The notes beneath the pieces were generated by a model. It searched no databases, was not told the DNA's origin, and saw nothing but the letters and a program-made list of their open reading frames with translations. A stretch of DNA of 18,759 bases from Candidatus Omnitrophota bacterium (GTDB taxonomy: Bacteria; Omnitrophota; Gorgyraeia; Aquiviventales; Aquiviventaceae). Positions 1 to 6,366 of this stretch are shown here, in pieces (the first letter of the stretch is position 1; the number at the start of each line of letters is the position of its first letter). The translations under genes and the position numbers were made by a program. The DNA lies in assembly GCA_023247155.1 (NCBI GenBank), contig JAHFGZ010000006.1:1-18759 (forward strand), read 5' to 3'.

Positions 1-371
1 AGTCCGCCATCGCCGTGATTGAGCGCCGGGGACGTCTCCTCATCTGCCGGCGGCGCCCCGGCGGCTTTCTGGGAGGCTGCTGGGAGTTCCCGGGGGGCAA
101 GCGAAGGCCTGGGGAGCGCTGGGCCGCGTGCCTGCGGCGTGAGCTGCGCGAGGAGCTGGGCGTGGAGGTGAGGGCGCTGCGGCCGCTCATGAGCCTCCGG
201 CACCGGTATGCCGCCGGCCCGATCGTCTTCAAGGTCTACCGCTGCGCCATCGCCCGCGGCCAGCCGCGACCTCTCGCCGCAGCGGCGCTCCGATGGGTGC
301 CGGCGCGGCGGCTTTCCCGCTACCGGTTCCCGCCGGCCAACCGGCCGCTCCTCATGCGCCTGCGCGGTTGA
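1..371 (+). CDS. MutT/Nudix hydrolase, 5' end cut by window
   Basis: A Nudix hydrolase that probably hydrolyses a nucleoside diphosphate linked to another moiety; 8-oxo-dGTP clean-up of the MutT kind, or A/G-mismatch accessory function, are possible. The frame is open to the window edge and reads SAIAVIERRGRLLICRRR from base 3, which is the usual first beta strand of MutT, so the true start is probably upstream. The GTG at 15 is the first internal candidate only. The Nudix box is complete: G-x5-E-x7-REL-x-EE-x-GV in the segment GGKRRPGERW...RELREELGV, about 25-50 residues in. The C-terminal part (ALRWVPARRLSRYRFPPANRP) matches the usual WV...L..y.fp.an end of MutT-like proteins. Substrate cannot be assigned. 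Its stop codon overlaps the -35 element of the next promoter. Confidence 0.85.
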   Translation, partial: SAIAVIERRGRLLICRRRPGGFLGGCWEFPGGKRRPGERWAACLRRELREELGVEVRALRPLMSLRHRYAAGPIVFKVYRCAIARGQPRPLAAAALRWVPARRLSRYRFPPANRPLLMRLRG

Positions 372-396
372 GCCGTCCCTGAGGATGGGTTATACT
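368..396 (+). promoter_or_regulatory. sigma-70 promoter for the HAD-ferredoxin pair
   Basis: TTGAGC (368-373) and TATACT (391-396) are separated by exactly 17 nt. They lie 42 nt before the HAD start, which is preceded by a GGAAGG ribosome site (423-428). The -35 overlaps the stop codon of the Nudix gene. Confidence 0.6.
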
Positions 397-438
397 GAAA
401 AATCATGCTGACGTTCTTCAACGGAAGGTAGCCCTGCC

Positions 439-1044
439 ATGCTGTACCAACTGGTGCTGTTTGACTTGGGCGGGGTCGTGGTCGAGGTGGAATCGGACCG
501 GCTCGTCCACCAGGTGGCTCAGCTGCTCGGGCGCCCGTTCGAGGAGGTGCAGCAGGCCATCTATCATGAGGAGCTGCTGTTGCCCTTCGAGCTGGGGCGG
601 ATCAGCGCCACGGCGTACTACGAAGGCCTCAAGAAGCGGCTCACGCTGCGCTGGACGTACGAACAGTTCGTCAGGAACTGGAACGGCATCTTCACGGAGA
701 ACACCGATGTGACGATTCTCATGCAGCGCCTGCGCAAGCGCCACCGGCTGATGGCGCTCACCAACACGAACGCCCTCCACCTGGACCACATCAAGGCGTC
801 ATTCCCCTCGCTGGCCGTGCTGGAGGATTGGGTGGCGTCCTGCGACGTCGGGCTGCGCAAGCCGGATCCGCAATTCTACTTCTTGGCGCTCGAGCGGGCG
901 AGGGTCCGGCCGTCCGAGGCGGTGTATGTCGACGACCGGCCGGAGCTGGTGGAGGCGGGGCGGGCCATCGGCCTCACGGCGGTCCGCTTCGAGAACGGCC
1001 GGCAGCTCGAACAAGACCTGCAAGCGATTGGATTCAACGTGTAG
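439..1044 (+). CDS. HAD-superfamily phosphatase, YihX-like
   Basis: A 201-residue haloacid-dehalogenase-fold hydrolase of subfamily IA, variant 3, probably a cytoplasmic small-molecule phosphatase (sugar phosphate or FMN-like substrates are typical). Motif I is FDLGGVV with nucleophile Asp9. The usual second Asp of DxD is Gly11, as in E. coli YihX, so this does not by itself imply inactivity. Motif II is LTNT (Thr108), motif III is Lys141 in GLRKPDP, motif IV is VYVDD (Asp165-Asp166). Residues about 15-85 form the helical cap. The ATG at 439 is chosen because it places motif I at residue 9 and has GGAAGG upstream. The [2Fe-2S] ferredoxin gene follows after 4 nt, so they are probably co-transcribed. 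The exact substrate is not visible. Confidence 0.88.
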   Translation: MLYQLVLFDLGGVVVEVESDRLVHQVAQLLGRPFEEVQQAIYHEELLLPFELGRISATAYYEGLKKRLTLRWTYEQFVRNWNGIFTENTDVTILMQRLRKRHRLMALTNTNALHLDHIKASFPSLAVLEDWVASCDVGLRKPDPQFYFLALERARVRPSEAVYVDDRPELVEAGRAIGLTAVRFENGRQLEQDLQAIGFNV

Positions 1045-1048
1045 CTCA

Positions 1049-1348
1049 ATGGACCAGGACCCCGTCCCGTATCAGAAGATCGTCTTCGTCTGCGTCAACC
1101 GGCGCGAGCCGCATGAGACGTGCTGTGCGCATCGGGAGAGCGAGGCGATTGCGGCGGCCCTGAAGGCGCGCGTCAAGGCGCTGGGATTCTCGCGCGCGAT
1201 CCGCGTGAGCAAGTCCGGCTGCCAGGATCTGTGCGCCAGGGGGCCGAACGTGATGGTGTTCCCGGATGACCGGTGGTACCACGGCGTGACGCCCGCCGAC
1301 GTCGAGCGCATCATCGAGGAGGTCGTCCGGGGAGTGCAAAGGCCCTGA
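1049..1348 (+). CDS. thioredoxin-like [2Fe-2S] ferredoxin
   Basis: A 99-residue protein of the (2Fe-2S) thioredoxin-fold ferredoxin family, related to NuoE C-terminal domains and the Aquifex/Azotobacter '2Fe-2S ferredoxin' group. It carries electrons in the cytoplasm. Candidate cluster ligands are Cys15, Cys25 or Cys26, Cys58 and Cys62 (GCQDLC), followed by the family's G-P-x-V-M-V-x-P-x-x-x-W-Y-x-G-V-T segment and a C-terminal helix (VERIIEEVV). The ATG at 1049 lies 4 nt after the HAD stop. The frame continues upstream into that gene, but those residues do not resemble the family. The last 38 nt overlap the 3' end of cstA on the other strand. The redox partner is unknown. Confidence 0.88.
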   Translation: MDQDPVPYQKIVFVCVNRREPHETCCAHRESEAIAAALKARVKALGFSRAIRVSKSGCQDLCARGPNVMVFPDDRWYHGVTPADVERIIEEVVRGVQRP

Positions 1349-2978
1349 GCCCCTCCACCACGACGAGGAGCGCCAGCGCAAGCAGGAGGCACGCGACCAG
1401 GGCGATCCCGTCCAGCGCCGGGCGGCCGCCGAGCAGGCCCGCCGCCCACGGCCGGATGGTCAGGGCGAGCGACCAGAACGTCATCGTCAGCATGAACGCC
1501 GCCGGCAGCGCGCTCACCAGCCAGGGCCGGCGCGCGCGCTTCAGCCAGACCGTGATCGTCACCAGGGTCAGCGCCGCGAGGAGCTGGTTTGACGTGCCGA
1601 AGATGGTCCAGAACACCTTCCAGGTCGGCACGACGTTCCCCATCGGGTCCCGCACCGTCCAGCTCACGCTCAGCGCCGGCAGCGCCAGCGTGGCGAGCGT
1701 CGCGCCGACACCGCCCCACCGCCCCTTCCAGCCGGTCAGCTCCTGAAAGACGTAGCGCCCCAGGCGCGTCGCCACGTCCAGCGTGTCGTAGATGAATGTG
1801 GCGAAGGCGAGGAGCGCGAACCCCCGCGCGAACTCGCGGTCGACGCCGAACTGCTCCACGAAGTGGCTCAGGCCGCTGGCGTAGATGCGGTCCGGCGACT
1901 GCTGGGTCGCCGCGTCGCCCGGCGCGAGCAGCATGACGGTGGAGAGCGCCACGACCGCCACCAGCCCCTCCAGCAGCATCCCCCCGTAGCCCACCAGCCG
2001 GCAGTCCGGCTCCCGCGCGATCTGCTTGGACGTCGTGCCGGAGCTGACGATGCCGTGAAACCCCGAGCAGGCCCCGCAGGCCACCGTCACGAAGAGGAGC
2101 GGGAAGAGCGGGAAGCCCCGCTGGCTCGTCCAGCCGAGGAACGCCGGGTACTGGATGCGGTCGCCGCCCACCAAGAGGCCGACGACGCCGGCGGCAAGGG
2201 TGACGTAGAGGAAGAACCCGCCCAGGTATCCGCGCGGCTGCAGCAGCAGCCACAGCGGGATGATCGAGGCGATAAAGCAATAGGCGAGGATCGCGCCGTT
2301 CCAGACGAGCTGCGGACGGACGCCCCACGCGCTCGGGATGATGAACGGGATCGACTGGCCGAACCAGACGATCAGCCCGACGATCGGCAGGAAGATCGCC
2401 GTGGCCAGGCCGAGCGGCATGCGCCAGCGGTACAGGCACAGCCCCATCGCGACGGCGGCGAAGAGGTAGAGCGTGGAGGAGGCCGCGATCCCCCCGCCGT
2501 AGGCGGGGTCGACGAACGAGCTGCTCGTGAGGTCCGCGAACGCGATGATGACGTAGACGAGCGACAGCCACACGAATCCCATGAAGAGCAGGTGCGCCTT
2601 CCGGCCGAGGTGCTCATGGACCAGCTCGACGATCGAGCGCGCCCCGTGCCGCACGGAGCTGACCAGGCTGGCGAAATCGTGGACCGCGCCGAAGAAGATG
2701 GCGCCGAAGACGATCCACAGCAGGGCGGGCAGCCAGCCGAACCACAGCGCCCCGAGCACCGGCCCGACGATGGGGCCGGCGGCCGCGATCGCGGAGAAGT
2801 GCTGGCCGAGGAGGAACGGCGCCTTGGCCGGGACGTAGTCCACCCCGTCGTTGAGCGTGCAGGCGGGCGTCGGCCGGTCGGGCGTGAGGTCGAGCCAGCG
2901 CGCGAGCAGCCGGCTGTAGACGGCGTAGCCCGCCAGGAACAGCGCGCAGGCGGCAGCCGCGACCGCGAAGAGGCTCAT
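1311..2978 (-). CDS. cstA: CstA-family transporter (carbon starvation protein A)
   Basis: A 555-residue inner-membrane transporter of the CstA family. Characterised members (E. coli CstA, BtsT) take up pyruvate, and CstA was first linked to peptide use in carbon starvation. Seen here: many hydrophobic helices; the early NDGVDYVPAKAPFLLGQHFSAI segment followed by AGPIVGPVLGA; the G-A-V-H-D-F stretch; ACGACSGFHGIVSSGTTSKQ; and GTSNQLLAALTL near the C-terminus. It is shorter than E. coli CstA (about 700 residues), matching the short form found in many phyla. The same frame is open far upstream on this strand, but the ATG at 2978 is the start: it forms an ATGA overlap with the permease stop and begins a proper hydrophobic N-terminus (MSLFAVAAAACALFLAGY). 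It is the last gene of the operon and ends 38 nt inside the convergent ferredoxin gene. Confidence 0.93.
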   Translation of the reverse strand: MSLFAVAAAACALFLAGYAVYSRLLARWLDLTPDRPTPACTLNDGVDYVPAKAPFLLGQHFSAIAAAGPIVGPVLGALWFGWLPALLWIVFGAIFFGAVHDFASLVSSVRHGARSIVELVHEHLGRKAHLLFMGFVWLSLVYVIIAFADLTSSSFVDPAYGGGIAASSTLYLFAAVAMGLCLYRWRMPLGLATAIFLPIVGLIVWFGQSIPFIIPSAWGVRPQLVWNGAILAYCFIASIIPLWLLLQPRGYLGGFFLYVTLAAGVVGLLVGGDRIQYPAFLGWTSQRGFPLFPLLFVTVACGACSGFHGIVSSGTTSKQIAREPDCRLVGYGGMLLEGLVAVVALSTVMLLAPGDAATQQSPDRIYASGLSHFVEQFGVDREFARGFALLAFATFIYDTLDVATRLGRYVFQELTGWKGRWGGVGATLATLALPALSVSWTVRDPMGNVVPTWKVFWTIFGTSNQLLAALTLVTITVWLKRARRPWLVSALPAAFMLTMTFWSLALTIRPWAAGLLGGRPALDGIALVACLLLALALLVVVEGLRAFALPGRPPR

Positions 2979-4303
2979 CGGGGCGCGCCCTCCCGCTCCG
3001 ACAACCGATAGAGGGGCAGCCCGAGCGCGAGGAGGACGAAGCCGAACGCGGCGTCGGCGGGCTGCTTGACGCAGACATCCGCGATGAACCCGGCCAGCAC
3101 GAGGCAGAAGAGAAGCGGCGTCACCGGGTAGCCCCAGGCGCGGTACGGGCGGGGCGCCCGCGGCCGCAGGCGCCGCAGGCGCACGACGCCGAACACCGCC
3201 ATGATGAAAAAGACCGAGATGACCACGGTGGAATAGGTCATGATCTGCTCGAACGTCCTGGTGAAGACCAGGCCCACCGCGATGGCCGCGTTCGCCCATA
3301 GCGCCGTCGCCGGGGTATGGAAGCCGGGGTGCACGGTGCCGAGGCGCCCGAAGAGCGCATGGTCCTTGCCCAGGGCGTAGAGGATCCGGCCGCCAGTGAG
3401 GATATAGCCATTGAGCGCCCCGAACGCGGAGCAGGCGATCATGCCGGCGATGAACACCGCCCCCGAGCGGCCCCACAGCCGCTCCATCACGCTGGCGGCG
3501 ACCAGCGGCGTCTGCACCAGCTGGTCCATGGGGATGGCAAGCAGGTAGCTGCCGTTCACCAGCAGGTAGAGCACGGTGACGCCCAGCACGCCCATGACGA
3601 TGGCCCGCGGGACGTTGCGAGTCGGCTGCTTGACCTCTTCGGCGACATAGGCCGCCTCGGTCCAGCCCCCGTAGGTCCACAGCACGAAGACAAACGCGAC
3701 CCCGAGCGACTGGAGCAGGGGCAGGTCGAGCCGGGGCACCGTCCAGGTCAGGGGCACCGCCTGGCGGGCGGCGAGGGCAGCGAGGCCCGCCGCCGCCAGC
3801 GAGCCCAGCGCCACGATCTTCAGGACGGTGAAGACGTTCTGGACGTACGTCCCCCACCGGACGCCGATGACGTTCACCGCGGTGAGCAGCAGGATGGCCC
3901 CCGCCGCCACCCAGCGCAGCGCCGCCGTCCCGTAGGGCAGGAGGCGGCCGCCGTACTCGGCGAAGACGAACCCGAGGATCGCGATGGTGCCGGTGCGCTC
4001 GATGAAGAGCTTCGTCCAGCCGAACAGGAAGCCCGCAAACCTGCCGTAGACTTCGCGGATGTAGACGTAATCGCCCCCGCTCGCCGGGAACATGGAGCTC
4101 ATCTCCGCGTAGCAGAGCGCGCCGCACAGCGACACCACGCCCCCCACGAGCCACAGCGACAGGAAGAGGGCGGGGGACTGGACGTGGCCGGCGATGGCGC
4201 TGGCGGTCCGGAAGATCCCCACCCCCACGATGCAGCCGACCACGAGCATCGAGGCGTCGAACAGCCCCAGCGATCGCAGCAGTCCGGCTGGCGTCCGGGT
4301 CAT
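2975..4303 (-). CDS. APC-family amino-acid permease
   Basis: A 442-residue amino acid/polyamine/organocation (APC) permease of the inner membrane, closest in look to LAT/YhdG-type members. TM1 carries the conserved GCIVGVGIF substrate-binding break, followed by the FPASGGDYVYIREVYG segment and F.WTYGGWTEAAYVAEEVKQPTRNVPRAI, a classic APC signature. About 12 hydrophobic helices fit the family. The ATG at 4303 is preferred over an upstream TTG at 4348 because it overlaps the carboxypeptidase stop as ATGA, and residue 1 then sits about 10 residues before TM1. Its own stop overlaps the cstA start in the same way, which suggests translational coupling. Amino-acid specificity cannot be read; the neighbouring D,D-carboxypeptidase makes alanine a reasonable guess. 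Confidence 0.92.
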   Translation of the reverse strand: MTRTPAGLLRSLGLFDASMLVVGCIVGVGIFRTASAIAGHVQSPALFLSLWLVGGVVSLCGALCYAEMSSMFPASGGDYVYIREVYGRFAGFLFGWTKLFIERTGTIAILGFVFAEYGGRLLPYGTAALRWVAAGAILLLTAVNVIGVRWGTYVQNVFTVLKIVALGSLAAAGLAALAARQAVPLTWTVPRLDLPLLQSLGVAFVFVLWTYGGWTEAAYVAEEVKQPTRNVPRAIVMGVLGVTVLYLLVNGSYLLAIPMDQLVQTPLVAASVMERLWGRSGAVFIAGMIACSAFGALNGYILTGGRILYALGKDHALFGRLGTVHPGFHTPATALWANAAIAVGLVFTRTFEQIMTYSTVVISVFFIMAVFGVVRLRRLRPRAPRPYRAWGYPVTPLLFCLVLAGFIADVCVKQPADAAFGFVLLALGLPLYRLSEREGAPR

Positions 4304-5121
4304 CGACTGTCCCGGGACCGGTTCCCTGTTTCCCTTGTATAGTGCCAATGCCAGGGCTCAAACGCGGTGTGATGGGGGTTGTCGCGGGGGTAGGAGAGGG
4401 CGAAGCCGAACCGGGCCGCGTGCTGCTCGAGCCAGCGGTATTCCGGCAGCGCCTCGAACTCCTCGGGATGGTCCTCGCCGTTGATGCCCGCCTCGTTGAT
4501 GAAGTCAATCGCCTGGCGCGGCGGGTAGCCGTGCTCGCTGTGCCCCGGAAGCGCCACGAACCGGTTCGTCTCGGTGATGGAGCCGCCGTGCTTGGGCAGA
4601 TAGAAGAGGAAGAGGTAGAGCTGGTAGGCCGTGGAGCGGTAGCCGGACTCCACCCGCAGCCGCGTGCCGAGGTCCACTTCCATCGCGTCCATCATCCGCC
4701 GGTAGGCCGAAAGGACCGGGCGCGGCAGGTACTGCGGGTCAAGGGGTGCTGCCGCGCCGTCTTTCACGACCTCCTGGGGCCCGACCGGCACGAGCTCAGG
4801 CGGGGCGGCCGGCTCGCCAAAGAAATGGGCGGTCGCGCCCAGCGAGGCCGCCTTCAGGGCGCGGAACGCGTCCAGGAACGCCCGCTGCGCCGGCGGGAGC
4901 GGTTCGTACAGCTCCTCCCATGTCAGCAGGGCCGCCGTGCCCGCGCGCTGCTTGGCCGTGATGGACGGCTCGAGCGCCTGGAGGATGGCGTGGAGGGTTT
5001 CCGTGTCGTCCGGCGAGAGCCGCGCGACGTCCAGCGCCGAGGCCGGGCCGGGACACAACAACCAGGCGGCCGCCGCCGCGATGGCGAGCTGCCGCCTGGT
5101 TGAGGTGGATCGTCCGAACAC
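4300..5121 (-). CDS. VanY-type D-alanyl-D-alanine carboxypeptidase
   Basis: A 273-residue zinc D,D-carboxypeptidase (peptidase M15B/VanY fold) that would remove the terminal D-Ala from peptidoglycan stem peptides in the cell envelope. With the GTG start at 5121 it has a signal peptide: basic residues 1-10, hydrophobic LAIAAAAAWLL at 12-22, cleavage after ASA at 27-29. Catalytic motifs: VESGYRSTAYQ (158-167); SEHGYPPRQAIDF with zinc ligands His197 and Asp206; EPWHWHY with catalytic Glu255 and zinc ligand His258. The His-to-Asp spacing is two residues longer than the usual S-x-H-x-x-G-x-A-x-D. No ATG precedes the signal sequence and the Shine-Dalgarno is weak, so the start is the least certain part. 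It begins 2 nt after the upstream channel-like gene and overlaps the permease start by ATGA. Confidence 0.87.
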   Translation of the reverse strand: MFGRSTSTRRQLAIAAAAAWLLCPGPASALDVARLSPDDTETLHAILQALEPSITAKQRAGTAALLTWEELYEPLPPAQRAFLDAFRALKAASLGATAHFFGEPAAPPELVPVGPQEVVKDGAAAPLDPQYLPRPVLSAYRRMMDAMEVDLGTRLRVESGYRSTAYQLYLFLFYLPKHGGSITETNRFVALPGHSEHGYPPRQAIDFINEAGINGEDHPEEFEALPEYRWLEQHAARFGFALSYPRDNPHHTAFEPWHWHYTRETGNRSRDSR

Positions 5122-5123
5122 CG

Positions 5124-5813
5124 CTACCGCTTGCGTGACTGGAGCTGCTCGACGAGGTCGGCCACCCAGCGCCCGGCGAGCTCCTTGCAGCCCAAGCCGA
5201 ACGCCAGGCCGACGCCCAAGCTGATGCCCGCCAGGATGATCAGGAACACGTCCCCGAAGAACGGGACGCGCAGCTGCTGGAGGGCGGCTACCACCGCGAA
5301 GATCACCACCACCGCCTGCACCGCTTGGCCAAGGACGTGCGCCTGCACGATGCCGGCGTTGCTGGTCGCCGTCCGCACGGTCGCCGAGAGAAACGCCGAG
5401 GCGAACGCGCCGACGATGAGGATGAACACCGCGGCGACGACGTTGGGCAGGAACCCGACGATCTGCTGGAAGAGCTCCGCAGCCACCGTCAGGTTCAGCG
5501 CGTTGAGCGCGGTCATCACGACCGCCAACATGACGATCCAGTAAATGATGGCCCCGATCAGCTCCGAGGTCTTCCGCCGGATCCCTCCCTTGGAGAGCAG
5601 CGTGGCGAACCCGATCTGGTCCGCGAACTTGTCGAGGGTCACCACCCTGAGCGCTCTGATGATCACCTGCTCGATGCCTTTGGCGATCAGCCAACCGACA
5701 AGGAGAATAGCGAGGGCGGGGAAGATGCTGGGGACGAACGTGGCGAGCTGATTGATGGCCGTCTGCAGAGGCGTGATCACGAGTTGCTGAACGAGATCCC
5801 GACCGGTCTCCAT
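5124..5813 (-). CDS. conserved-TM-helix (MscS-related) membrane protein
   Basis: A 229-residue integral membrane protein of the 'conserved TM helix' type found in small relatives of MscS mechanosensitive channels. Hydrophobic segments lie at about 25-48, 82-106, 118-143, 162-180 and 187-212. The paired motifs FxPNVVAAVFILIVGAF and GISLGVGLAFGLGCKELAGRW are the glycine-rich pore-like repeats of the family. It lacks the large soluble beta domain of full MscS, so gating in response to membrane tension is inferred, not shown. The start is secure: an 11-base match to the anti-Shine-Dalgarno (AAGGAGGTGAT) sits 6 nt upstream. First gene of the four-gene operon, with a good promoter 39 nt before its start. 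Confidence 0.82.
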   Translation of the reverse strand: METGRDLVQQLVITPLQTAINQLATFVPSIFPALAILLVGWLIAKGIEQVIIRALRVVTLDKFADQIGFATLLSKGGIRRKTSELIGAIIYWIVMLAVVMTALNALNLTVAAELFQQIVGFLPNVVAAVFILIVGAFASAFLSATVRTATSNAGIVQAHVLGQAVQAVVVIFAVVAALQQLRVPFFGDVFLIILAGISLGVGLAFGLGCKELAGRWVADLVEQLQSRKR

Positions 5814-5819
5814 CTCGTT

Positions 5820-5830
5820 ATCACCTCCTT
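5820..5830 (-). promoter_or_regulatory. unusually complete Shine-Dalgarno
   Basis: The sequence AAGGAGGTGAT on the minus strand matches the anti-Shine-Dalgarno over 11 bases, 6 nt before the ATG at 5813. It implies strong initiation of the first operon gene; the downstream genes rely on overlapping stop/start codons. Confidence 0.85.
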
Positions 5831-5851
5831 CTGAGTTGTCAGACCACCCCT

Positions 5852-5880
5852 AGTGTAGGGGAGCGCCGGCCGCTTTGCAA
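5852..5880 (-). promoter_or_regulatory. operon promoter with palindrome over the -10
   Basis: On the minus strand TTGCAA (5880-5875) and TACACT (5857-5852) are separated by 17 nt. A perfect 15-bp palindrome, CCCCTA-GTG-TAGGGG (5847-5861, plus strand), covers the -10, so a bound regulator would block RNA polymerase. Confidence 0.6.
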
Positions 5881-5899
5881 GCGCTTTTTTTAAAGCCTG

Positions 5900-6271
5900 C
5901 TACTCATACTCTTGGGCTGGATGGGCCGATTCCTCCGTGAAGACGTACTCGGGCTGGATGACCGGCTGGTAGCCAGGCGGCGCCGGGAAGGGGAAGGTGA
6001 CAAGCTCGTAGAGGCCGGCGGCGGTGCGGATGAACCCGTAGCCCAGCCCTCTCAGGAGCCCCCAGGTGAAACCGGCCGCCGCGCCGTCGAGCTGGGTCGT
6101 CTCATGGATCCGCTTGGGGACTTCGACCCAGCCGGTGATGGTGTTGACCGCGCCCCGGGTCAGCTTGGCGAACGCCCCTCCGGCTTCCATCGGCTCGGCG
6201 GACGCCTGAGGCGCGCCGGCCAGCAGGATGAGCGCGGCACACCATCCCCCCACCACGGCGAGCTGCTTCAT
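5900..6271 (-). CDS. exported exosortase-associated protein, TIGR04073-type
   Basis: A 123-residue small exported protein. The signal peptide is MKQLAVVGGWCAALILLAGAPQASA, with cleavage after Ala25. The mature part (FAKLTRGAVNTITGWVEVPKRI, then GLLRGLGYGFIRTAAGLYELVTFPFPAPPGYQPVIQPEYVF) matches the family described as exosortase-system-associated TIGR04073. That family is found in genomes with PEP-CTERM sorting; its molecular role is unknown. The assignment comes from motif memory, not a search. The start at 6271 has GGAGGTG just upstream and a promoter at 6295-6323. A PEP-CTERM protein 3 kb away supports the link to exosortase. Confidence 0.82.
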   Translation of the reverse strand: MKQLAVVGGWCAALILLAGAPQASAEPMEAGGAFAKLTRGAVNTITGWVEVPKRIHETTQLDGAAAGFTWGLLRGLGYGFIRTAAGLYELVTFPFPAPPGYQPVIQPEYVFTEESAHPAQEYE

Positions 6272-6294
6272 GGATGCACCTCCGGGTTGCCAAC

Positions 6295-6323
6295 ACTCTA
6301 ACAAGCGGTCGCTCAAAGTGCAA
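6295..6323 (-). promoter_or_regulatory. sigma-70 promoter for the TIGR04073-type gene
   Basis: TTGCAC (6323-6318) and TAGAGT (6300-6295) on the minus strand are separated by 17 nt, 23 nt before the ATG at 6271. It is back to back with the kinase -10 box. Confidence 0.5.
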
Positions 6324-6349
6324 GTGTAGACGTCGTGCGTGGTGCTCGG

Positions 6350-6355
6350 TACAAT
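6350..6355 (+). promoter_or_regulatory. -10 box 11 nt before the kinase ATG
   Basis: TACAAT lies 11 nt before the ATG at 6367, so transcription would begin only a few bases before the start codon. No Shine-Dalgarno is seen and no convincing -35 is present. The 10 bp directly before the ATG, GGGCGCGCCC, form a perfect palindrome. Confidence 0.45.
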
Positions 6356-6366
6356 AGGGCGCGCCC

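Noticed and set aside
1863..3011. A plus-strand frame of 382 codons opposite cstA.
   Set aside because: Composed of charged low-complexity residues (many Asp/Arg/Glu), typical of the antisense of a hydrophobic GC-rich gene.
2979..4508. The cstA reading frame stays open for a further ~510 codons upstream, suggesting a 1065-residue fusion.
   Set aside because: That extension is the shadow of the APC permease frame: it is Arg/Ala/Pro-rich with no membrane pattern, while the permease frame has clear motifs. The ATGA junction fixes the cstA start at 2978.
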